The notes beneath the pieces were generated by a model, which did not search any database, had not been told where the DNA came from, and saw only the letters and a list, made by a program, of their open reading frames with translations. The position numbers and the translations under genes are program-made. From Alphaproteobacteria bacterium (GTDB lineage: Bacteria > Myxococcota_A > UBA796 > CAJQPC01): DNA of 64,000 nucleotides. The stretch lies in NCBI GenBank assembly GCA_020632795.1, contig JACKEV010000008.1:744001-808000 (forward strand). The letters run 5' to 3'. Position 1 is the first letter of the stretch, and each line of letters opens with the position of its first letter. Shown piece after piece: positions 34,763-41,825 of the stretch.

Positions 34763-37700
34763 TTGGGGGTGAACGCCGTGTCCCGACGAAGCCGCGACGC
34801 CGACCAGCCGGAGCTGCGCTGGCTCCACCTCTCCGACCTGCACCGGGGGGCCAAGGGGGAGTCCCGCGACTGGCCCGTCGTGAAGGACGCCTTCGCGCAG
34901 GACCTGGAGCGCATGGAGCGGATCGTCGGCCTGCCGCACATCGTCCTGTTCACCGGGGACCTGGCGTTCAGCGGATCCGAAGGCGAGTACGCGCAGGTGG
35001 AGGCGCTGTTCGACTGGCTGGAAAGTAATTTGGTCAACTGTCCAATTTACTTCGTCCCCGGCAACCACGACCTGATGTGGCCCCCAGAAGACTGGCGTCT
35101 GGCCGTCCTTTTTGGCGAGGACGCCAGCGCCCGCGCCGCCCGGTCCGACATGCTCCTGAAGGACCCCGAGACCGTCGCGTCCTTCTTCGCCCACTACCAG
35201 CGCTTCGCCGAGCTCCGCCTGAACCTCCCGGGCCTCGTGACGGGCCTGCTCCCCGGCGACTCCCGGGTCAGCCTGGCGCTGGGCGGCCTCAAGCTGGGCC
35301 TGCTCGGCCTCAACAGCGCGTGGCGGCAGTACAAGGGCGGCGACTTCCAGGGGCACGTGGGCGTCGACCCCCATCAGGTCCACGCCCTGGTGGACGAGCC
35401 CCGGGCCTTCCGGGAGGCCCACCACCTGACCCTGCTGCTCCAGCACCACCCGTCGAGCTGGATGGGCAACCACGCGCAGTGGACCAGCCACGTCGCCGCC
35501 GCCGCGCATGTGGTGCTGTGTGGGCACATGCACGACAACCGCGCCGAGGTCCGCCGGGTGGAGAGCAACGAGGCCCGCGTCGAGGTGCAGGCCCGCAGCC
35601 TGTGCGGCCTGGAGCGCTACGGCACCAAGGATGAGGACCGCCGCTTCGGGTATCGCTGGGGCCGCGCGCGGCTGGCCCACCTGGGCGAGATGGGTCTGAA
35701 CACCCGGGTAGAGACCTGGTCGCGCACGCTGGTCGAGGGCGAGCGCTGGCGCTTCGTCCACCCCAACGACGCCGCGTACGACGAGGACGAGGGCATGCAC
35801 CTGCTCGACGTGCCGGTGCCGGCCGGCCTCCAGCCCAAGCGGCGCATCTCGATGCCTGTCCCCGAGGTCTCGACCCGCCGACGCTTCACTGTCGCCGTGC
35901 TGGCCGTGCGCGCCGAGCTGTCCGAGGCCCAGGACGCCGTCGCGACCGCGCTGAAACGCATGCCGGACGTCGAGGTCCGGGTGGAGGACGCGGCGAGCCC
36001 TGGGAGCGACCGCGCTGACCTCTGGGTAGTCCTGGTGGGCGGGCGTACCGGGGGCACGGACAGGCTGGCGCAGGCGCTGGGGCGTGGGGCGGACTGCGTG
36101 GCGCTGATGACTGCGACGCTGGACCCGGAGCGCTTGGCGTCTGAGGAGCTCGCCGCTGCGTTGGCGCTGCGGGGGCGCATCGCGGACACGTTCGAGACCC
36201 CCACCCAGGCCGCCGACCTCGCCCTGAGCGCCGCTGCCGCCTGGCTGCGCCGCCACACCCCCAGCGACCCGGGGGAGGCCCCGGTGCTGGAGGACCACGA
36301 GCGCGCCCTGCTGACCCAGCGCCTGCCGCTGTGGACCCAGGGGCGGCACTCGGGGCTGACCACCATCGCGGGGAACGAGCGGCTGAACCGGGCGACGTTG
36401 TACGTGCCGCTGCTGGCCGAGATCTCGTCCGCCCACATCACGGAGGACGGCGCCGTGGTGATCGGCGCGCCTGTGCGACGCCATAGCCCGGTTCACGTCG
36501 AGCGTGCCGTATGCGCGCCGCGCTTCCAGGTCTGCGTGGTCCAGGGCGACCCGGGCGCTGGCAAGACCGTGCTTCTCCAGCACCTCGCTACGGTTCTGGC
36601 CGCCCAGCACCTGGCGACGCCCGTGCCCGAGCACCTCCTGGCATTGGACCCGCTCGCCGGTGGCCCCCTGGCCGCGCCGGTGCCGGTGTTCCTGGAGGCC
36701 AGCGCCCTGGCCCGCCACCTCACCCGGCGCGAGGGTGTGTGGGGCCTGGCTTTGGCCGTGGCCGACGAGATCGAGGCCGCCACCGGGGTCAAGCCCGCCC
36801 TCGACGGCCTGTGCGCCGGGCTGCGCGTGGGCCGCTACTGGCTGCTCATCGACGCCCTGGACGAGGTCCCCGGCCGGGAGGCCCGCCAGCGGGTCATCCA
36901 GTGCCTCGCCGGTCTCGCCGCCCAGGGGCAGCGCTGGCGCTCCCGGGTGACCCTCACCACCCGCCCGGCGGCCTACACAGCGGTCTCCCTGGAGGGCCTG
37001 CCGGTGGTCCGCATCGCGGCGCTGGACGAGCAGACGGCGCGCAAGCTGATCGCCCGGTGGTGCGCGGCGAAGCACTACGACGACGCCTACGAGGCTGAGC
37101 TGGCCGCCGCCATCGGCGAGGCCGCCCGCAAGCACCGGGGCGCGCAGCTCTCCGAGAACCCCATGCTGCTGACCGCAGCGATGCTGGTGTACGGTCGGCA
37201 GCAGACCCTGCCCGACTCCACGGCCAGCCTGTACCGGGAGCTGGTGGAGGTGCTGTGCGTGGCCAAGAAGACCCGCTGGCCGGGCAGCGAGGCGCTGATC
37301 AGCGCGGACCTCAAACGCCAGGCCCTGGAGCGGGTGTTCTACGCGATGCAGGAGGCCGGGGGCACCGCACTCCAGGTGTCTGAGGCCGCGAAGCTGCTGC
37401 GCGACTGGCAGCCGAGTCCGCTCGCGGACGACGCCGCTGGCCGCACCCTGCTGGACCGCCTGGGCAACGACACCGGGCTGTTGCGCTTCGAGGATCAGGG
37501 CAAACGCCGCCAGCGGGTGGTGCGCCCCTGGCACCGCAGCTTCCAGGAGTACCTGGCGGCCTGTCAGCTCGCCGCCCGGGAGGAGTCGGTCGACGCGGTG
37601 GTGGATGAGCTGGTCAAGGATGGCCGGGCCCAGGACCCGAACTGGGAGGGTGTCTTGCGCTTCATGGTGGGGGTCCACGGGGCCCGAGGCAGCGCGCGGG

Positions 37701-38710
37701 CGCGCGCCTGGGTGACGCGGCTGTACCGTCACGCCGCCGAGGGGCCGCGCCGGGGCCGTCTGCTGGGCCTGGTGGGCACGGCGCTGACCGAGTACCGGGA
37801 GCACTTCGACGGCTTCACGCTGAGGGACGCCGAGCGCAGAGACGTCGATCTGGCGGGGGAGATCGCGGATCGCTTTGCTGAAGAGGGCGTGGGCTGGCCC
37901 TTGTTGGACCGGCTGCTGGCTTTGGATGCGCTGGGGGCGTTGGGGGATCCGCGTCTGGGACTGGAACACATATGGGTGGACGTGCCCCGGGGTCGGTTCA
38001 CGATGGGGGCGGACCAGAAGGCGTACCAGACTGCCCCGCCCCACGAGGTGGCGGTCCCGGCCTTCAAGGTGGCGTGGCGGCCGGTGACGGTGCAGGACTA
38101 TGCGAACTTCGTGGAGAGCGGCAACCGCGCCCCGCCGGACTGGCCGAGGCAGCGCTTCCACCCCAACCGGCCGGTCACGACGGTGAGCTGGCACGACGCG
38201 GTGGCGTTCTGCGGCTGGGCCGACGACCACTGGCCGAAGCCGAGGGGCTGGACGATTCGGCTGCCGAGCGAGGCGGAGTGGGAGTTCCTGGCCGCCGGGG
38301 AGGAGGGCCGGCGCTACCCCTGGGGGAGGGAGGAGCCGGGCGAGGGGGATCAGGCGCGCGCCAACTACTGGTGGGGCGATGATCGCCCCGGGGAACCGAC
38401 CCCGGTGGGGGCCTTCCCGATGGGGGACGTGGAGGTCGGGGCCCGCCGGGTGGTGGACCTGGCCGGCAACGTGTTGGAGTGGTGCGCGGACCACTGGCGG
38501 GACAAGAAGGATGTCGACAAATGGCGACATGCTGCGTTTTTGCCATTTGTCATGGATGAACCCGCCGTTTCGGGCCGCGTGGTCCGGGGCGGCTCCTGGA
38601 TCCGCGACTCCGGGAACCTGCGCTGCTCGTGCCGGGACTGGTTCCCTCCCGGGAGCCGGAACGTCTACCTCGGGTTCCGCGTGGTCTGCGTTCCGGCCCC
38701 CGGGCGTTGA
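34763..38710 (+). CDS. Phosphoesterase-NACHT NTPase-FGE fusion conflict protein
   Basis: Giant protein of 1,315 residues from TTG 34763; GTG 34778 with GGGGGT upstream is an alternative start. Domains: (1) calcineurin-like phosphoesterase, residues ~18-340, metal motifs SDLH (Asp25, His27), GD66, GNHD (101-103), LQHHP and GHMH (255-257), a probable effector; (2) residues ~370-480, an alpha/beta segment (FTVAVLAVRAELSEAQDAV, ADLWVVLVGGRTG) resembling DUF4062/TIR-like modules; (3) NACHT NTPase with Walker A GDPGAGKT (Lys601) and Walker B LLIDALDE (694-701); (4) FGE-sulfatase domain from ~1080, the likely ligand sensor. Its last ~50 codons form a DGR-like variable repeat. It is about two-thirds identical by eye, in its phosphoesterase part, to the separate gene at 41822-43150. 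Confidence 0.9.
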   Translation: MGVNAVSRRSRDADQPELRWLHLSDLHRGAKGESRDWPVVKDAFAQDLERMERIVGLPHIVLFTGDLAFSGSEGEYAQVEALFDWLESNLVNCPIYFVPGNHDLMWPPEDWRLAVLFGEDASARAARSDMLLKDPETVASFFAHYQRFAELRLNLPGLVTGLLPGDSRVSLALGGLKLGLLGLNSAWRQYKGGDFQGHVGVDPHQVHALVDEPRAFREAHHLTLLLQHHPSSWMGNHAQWTSHVAAAAHVVLCGHMHDNRAEVRRVESNEARVEVQARSLCGLERYGTKDEDRRFGYRWGRARLAHLGEMGLNTRVETWSRTLVEGERWRFVHPNDAAYDEDEGMHLLDVPVPAGLQPKRRISMPVPEVSTRRRFTVAVLAVRAELSEAQDAVATALKRMPDVEVRVEDAASPGSDRADLWVVLVGGRTGGTDRLAQALGRGADCVALMTATLDPERLASEELAAALALRGRIADTFETPTQAADLALSAAAAWLRRHTPSDPGEAPVLEDHERALLTQRLPLWTQGRHSGLTTIAGNERLNRATLYVPLLAEISSAHITEDGAVVIGAPVRRHSPVHVERAVCAPRFQVCVVQGDPGAGKTVLLQHLATVLAAQHLATPVPEHLLALDPLAGGPLAAPVPVFLEASALARHLTRREGVWGLALAVADEIEAATGVKPALDGLCAGLRVGRYWLLIDALDEVPGREARQRVIQCLAGLAAQGQRWRSRVTLTTRPAAYTAVSLEGLPVVRIAALDEQTARKLIARWCAAKHYDDAYEAELAAAIGEAARKHRGAQLSENPMLLTAAMLVYGRQQTLPDSTASLYRELVEVLCVAKKTRWPGSEALISADLKRQALERVFYAMQEAGGTALQVSEAAKLLRDWQPSPLADDAAGRTLLDRLGNDTGLLRFEDQGKRRQRVVRPWHRSFQEYLAACQLAAREESVDAVVDELVKDGRAQDPNWEGVLRFMVGVHGARGSARARAWVTRLYRHAAEGPRRGRLLGLVGTALTEYREHFDGFTLRDAERRDVDLAGEIADRFAEEGVGWPLLDRLLALDALGALGDPRLGLEHIWVDVPRGRFTMGADQKAYQTAPPHEVAVPAFKVAWRPVTVQDYANFVESGNRAPPDWPRQRFHPNRPVTTVSWHDAVAFCGWADDHWPKPRGWTIRLPSEAEWEFLAAGEEGRRYPWGREEPGEGDQARANYWWGDDRPGEPTPVGAFPMGDVEVGARRVVDLAGNVLEWCADHWRDKKDVDKWRHAAFLPFVMDEPAVSGRVVRGGSWIRDSGNLRCSCRDWFPPGSRNVYLGFRVVCVPAPGR
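35023..35052. repeat. AT-rich inverted repeat inside the fusion gene
   Basis: AAGTAATTTGG (35023-35033) and CCAATTTACTT (35042-35052) pair at 10 of 11 positions around an 8-nt loop, in a gene that is otherwise very GC-rich. The paralogue has a matching repeat at the same codons (42902-42927). Confidence 0.7.
38516..38551. repeat. Inverted repeat just before the variable repeat
   Basis: GACAAATGGC (38516-38525) and GCCATTTGTC (38542-38551) are perfect 10-bp arms with a 16-nt loop, ending 12 bp before the block shared with the second FGE gene. The segment is AT-rich relative to its surroundings. Confidence 0.65.
38564..38710 (+). repeat. DGR-type variable repeat 1
   Basis: 3' end of the fusion gene. 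It matches 39036-39182 (reverse strand) base for base except 18 differences, all at codon positions 1 or 2 and all but two packed into 38603-38668 (codons 1281-1302). No synonymous difference exists. Variable pairs include CGC/TAC, AAC/CGC, TTC/GAC, AGC/TAC and AAC/TTC, as expected if a template carried AAC-type codons mutated at adenines. The 3' end (CTCGGGTTCCGCGTGGTC onward) is invariant and could be the initiation-of-homing segment. Confidence 0.8.
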
Positions 38711-38743
38711 TTCTTGAGTTTTGACCTTTATTCTGGTGCGGTC

Positions 38744-38768
38744 TCGACCCGAGCGGAGCGAGGGTCGA
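38744..38768. repeat. Hairpin downstream of variable repeat 1
   Basis: TCGACCC (38744-38750) and GGGTCGA (38762-38768) form a 7-bp stem with an 11-nt loop, 34 bp after the stop codon. It may be a terminator, or the hairpin that DGR targets often carry just 3' of the variable repeat. No U-run follows. The rest of 38711-38820 shows a 14-of-16 palindrome GTCAACAATTGTCGAC at 38794-38809 and nothing else recognisable. Confidence 0.55.
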
Positions 38769-38820
38769 TCGCGATGTCTGAGAAACGACGATGGTCAACA
38801 ATTGTCGACACCTTGTCGCC

Positions 38821-39035
38821 TTACGACCCCCAGGTCCAGGCTGCCGCCATTGCCGCCACTGACGCCCGAAGGGCCTCCGGCTCCTTGGCCTCCACGTTCC
38901 GGGAGACGCGGCCGAGCATCTTGGGCCCGGGGCGCAGGCCGCGTCGGCTGACCCGGTAGCCCAGGTAGCTGTACCAGCGGTCGGTGCGCAGCGGGCGGGC
39001 GTCGGGGTGTTTCAGGTGGAAGCTGCGGTGGGGGT
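38821..39035 (-). pseudogene. Reverse-transcriptase-like C-terminal fragment
   Basis: Directly after the stop of the NACHT-FGE gene, an open stretch of ~70 codons with its own stop (38821) encodes FHLKHPDARPLRTDRW, then YSYLGYRVSRRGLRPGPKML, then RNVEAKEPEALRASVAAMAAAW. The 'LG(F/Y)RVSxxGLRPGPK' element followed by a short helical tail is the pattern at the C-terminus of group-II-intron/DGR-type reverse transcriptases. The catalytic palm with (Y/F)xDD is absent, so it is a fragment, apparently left by a deletion that also removed any template repeat. The assignment rests on a short match. Confidence 0.5.
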
Positions 39036-39182
39036 TCAACGCTCGGGGGCCGGAACGCAGACCACGCGGAACCCGAGGTCGACGAACCGGTACACGGGAT
39101 GGTCCCCGTTCCGGCACGAGCAGCGCAGGCGCCAGGAGTCGTAGATCCAGGAGCCGCCCCGGACCACGCGGTCCGAAACGGC
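39036..39182 (-). repeat. DGR-type variable repeat 2
   Basis: 3' end of the NACHT-FGE gene, partner of the repeat at 38564-38710. The hypervariable codons lie at 39078-39143 (residues 895-916 region), encoding Y, W, R, N, G, D, H, V, Y, F and D where repeat 1 encodes R, G, N, D, W, F, P, G, S, N and Y. Framework codons (RGGSWI, LRCSCR, LGFRVVCVPAP) are identical at DNA level. Confidence 0.8.
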
Positions 39183-41825
39183 AGGATCTTCCTGATAAAT
39201 ATCAATAGCGCCGTCGTCCGAGGCGTCGTATTGATCCCGCCAGGTGTCGGCACACCACTCGAAGACGTTGCCCGCCATGTCCTCGGCGCCTGCCGGGCTG
39301 GCCCCGGCGGGGCGACCACCGACGGGGGCCGGGCCACGTACGACGTCGCCGTGCTCACCGAACCCCGGCTTGAACTCCTGGTCCTTGGGATCAGTGCCAT
39401 AGCTGCCATACCAGGCTCGCTCCAGGGTCGGCGGCTGCGGCCCCCAGGGGTAGCCCCGGCCGTCATCGCCCCGCGCCGCCCACTCCCACTCGGCCTCGGT
39501 GGGCAGGCGCACCGTGTGCCCCTCCGTCTCGCCGAGCCATCGACAGAAGTCCTGGGCGTCCTGCCAGCTCACAAAGGTCACCGGCATGTCCGGGTCGTCG
39601 AAGCCCTCCTGGCGGAAGCTCTGGGGCTCCCGGGCGCCGGTGGCCTCGACGTAGCGCTGGTACTGCGCGTTGGTTACCGGGAAGCGCCCCAGCCAGAAGC
39701 CCTTGGAGATGGTGACGGTGTGGGGCGGACGCTCCCAGGAGGTGGCCGCGCGATCGTCGGGGCTCGCCCCCATCACGAAGGTGCCCGGCGGCACCCACAC
39801 CAGCTCCATCTCCCCTGAGGCCAGGCGCAGCCGCTTCGGCGCGACGACCTCGGGGCCGCTCACCCCGGCGACCCGCGCGGCGAGCTTCACGATGTTGGCG
39901 TCGCCGTGGGCCATCAGGGCACGGGCAGCCTCCCGGACGGCGGCCGGCGGGTTGCTCAGGAAGAGCTGGAGGGCGAGGTCCAGGTCGGCTGGGGTCGGGC
40001 GAGGCGGCGGATCGGGCGTAGGCTCGGGGGAGACGAAGAGGGCCTTCCACCACGGCAACGGGGGCGGCGGCGCGGGCGCGGGCGCGACCGCGCGGTTGAA
40101 CATCGCCACGAAGGGCTCGGCCGGAGGCTCGTGCTCCAGCTTGCAGGCGCTCACCAGCTCCCGCTGCGCGGACAGGCGGCCCGGGGTTTCCAGCAACGTA
40201 GCGAAGAAGGTCTCACGGAAGGACAGATCCGCCATGCCCAGCAGGATGGGCTCCCGCCACCGGGGGTCCTCAGCCTGGCGGGCCAGCCTGGCGGCCAGAC
40301 CCCGTACGCGAGCGTACTCGTAGGCGAGGTACTCCTGAAAGGTCAGGTGGGCGAAGGCGACGTTCTGCTGGTCGGGGCTGACCAGCAGGCCGGTCTCCCG
40401 GAGCAGGCAACCCAGCAGGGCCTCAGCGCTCTGCTGGCGGGTCCCGGGGTCGGCGTCCCGGGTGCGCTCGAGCCAGCCCAGCACGTCGGCCCGAGGCAGC
40501 TCCTTGGGGGAGTCCAGGTCGTCGCTGGTGGCCTGCATGTCCCAGGCCAGCGGGCCCAGCAGGCTGCGGCCCTGGGCGGGCTCCAGGCCGGTGCGACAGC
40601 CCTGCACCATGCGCCCTCGGATCAGCACCTCGAAGCACTTGGCGTACAGGTCGCCCCGGTGGCGGGGCAGGGCCTGGTATTCCCGGAAGACCAGACAGAT
40701 GATGGAGAGCAGCAGGGGGTTGCCGGTCAGGCGGTGGACCCGGTGCCGGGTGGCCTCGTCGGGGCTCTTGAAGACGCCCAGCAGCGCCTCGGCCTGCGCG
40801 GCGGCGTGGGCCTCGGCCTGTCGCTGCACGGCCTCCGTGGGCGTGGGCCCCAGCTCCCGCTCGGCCACCAGGGGGAACCACCTGCGCACATAGGCGTCCC
40901 GGGACGCCATCGTCAGCCGCAGGAGGGTGTAGGTGGTCAGGCGCTCGGTCAGCTCCGGGTGGCGCTCCTCGTCCCAGGCGGCCTTGCGGGTGGTCAGCAC
41001 GAAGTCGGCCTTGGGCCAGCGCGGGATCTCCCTGGCCAGCCAGCGGGCGACCGCGCGGCGGTCTTCGGCGGACTGCAGCTCGTCGAAGCCGTCCAAGAGG
41101 AAGCGGTAGCGGCGCTCGGGGTCGGCGAGCAGCGCACGCCCCGCCCCCGGGTAGCCGTCGGCCTTGGCCTGGTGGTCCGCCCAGGCGGCCATGCTGCGAG
41201 GCCCCAGGTCGTCCAGGCCCAAGGTCTGCAGCGTCGCGAAGCGCAGCAGCACCGGCTCCAGGCCCGGGTCCTTCGCGCTCTCCAGCAGGGCGTGCTGAAG
41301 CAGGGTGGTCTTGCCGCTGCCCGGCAGGCCCACCAGCACCAGCCCCCGCACGTCGAAGCGCGCGCGCTTGCTGTGAACGGCGGCGAGGGCGGCCATCAGG
41401 TCACCGGCGGCGTCCAGGGGGTCGGTGCGGGCCTCATCGAAGCCCCGAGCCCCGAAGACGTGCTGGCGGTTGGCGGACTCGTGGACCAGCTCGATGTCCA
41501 CGAACAGCTCGTCCAGGCCGATACGGTAGTGGCCGTCGCCGGTGCGCAGGCCCAGGACGGTGAGGTAGGCGTGGTTCTCCCGCACGCAGCGCTGCCAGGT
41601 GGCCGGGTCGGCGGTGGCTGCGCCGGGGGCGACCACGGCGACGGCGGACTTGAGCGCGGCGAGCTGCTTGTCGGAGGCGGTGGCCCAGCGGACGAGGGCC
41701 GCGCGGGTGTCGGCGACGGTGGCGGTGGGCACGTAGTCGGCGACGCCCAGGCGCGTGGCCACGGTGTCGAGCTGGGCGCGGGTCAGCGGGTCCAGCAGCC
41801 GGAAGGCGTCGTCCACGGCGCTCAT
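39036..41825 (-). CDS. NACHT NTPase-FGE conflict protein
   Basis: Protein of 929 residues. The N-terminal ~60 residues (FRLLDPLTRAQLDTVATRLG, TVADTRAALVRWATASDKQ) look like a small helical effector-associated (death-like adaptor) domain. The NACHT NTPase follows: Walker A GLPGSGKTTL (Lys172), Walker B YRFLLDGFDEL, and helical HTYQEYLAYE-like sequence (AHLTFQEYLAYEYARV). The C-terminal ~240 residues are an FGE-sulfatase domain (WVPPGTFVMGAS, LPTEAEWEWAARG, DMAGNVFEWCAD, RGGSWI) ending in a variable repeat. The ATG overlaps the stop of the phosphoesterase gene as ATGA. Probable role: ligand recognition by FGE, NTPase switch, then recruitment of the partner effector through the adaptor domain. 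Confidence 0.88.
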   Translation of the reverse strand: MSAVDDAFRLLDPLTRAQLDTVATRLGVADYVPTATVADTRAALVRWATASDKQLAALKSAVAVVAPGAATADPATWQRCVRENHAYLTVLGLRTGDGHYRIGLDELFVDIELVHESANRQHVFGARGFDEARTDPLDAAGDLMAALAAVHSKRARFDVRGLVLVGLPGSGKTTLLQHALLESAKDPGLEPVLLRFATLQTLGLDDLGPRSMAAWADHQAKADGYPGAGRALLADPERRYRFLLDGFDELQSAEDRRAVARWLAREIPRWPKADFVLTTRKAAWDEERHPELTERLTTYTLLRLTMASRDAYVRRWFPLVAERELGPTPTEAVQRQAEAHAAAQAEALLGVFKSPDEATRHRVHRLTGNPLLLSIICLVFREYQALPRHRGDLYAKCFEVLIRGRMVQGCRTGLEPAQGRSLLGPLAWDMQATSDDLDSPKELPRADVLGWLERTRDADPGTRQQSAEALLGCLLRETGLLVSPDQQNVAFAHLTFQEYLAYEYARVRGLAARLARQAEDPRWREPILLGMADLSFRETFFATLLETPGRLSAQRELVSACKLEHEPPAEPFVAMFNRAVAPAPAPPPPLPWWKALFVSPEPTPDPPPRPTPADLDLALQLFLSNPPAAVREAARALMAHGDANIVKLAARVAGVSGPEVVAPKRLRLASGEMELVWVPPGTFVMGASPDDRAATSWERPPHTVTISKGFWLGRFPVTNAQYQRYVEATGAREPQSFRQEGFDDPDMPVTFVSWQDAQDFCRWLGETEGHTVRLPTEAEWEWAARGDDGRGYPWGPQPPTLERAWYGSYGTDPKDQEFKPGFGEHGDVVRGPAPVGGRPAGASPAGAEDMAGNVFEWCADTWRDQYDASDDGAIDIYQEDPAVSDRVVRGGSWIYDSWRLRCSCRNGDHPVYRFVDLGFRVVCVPAPER

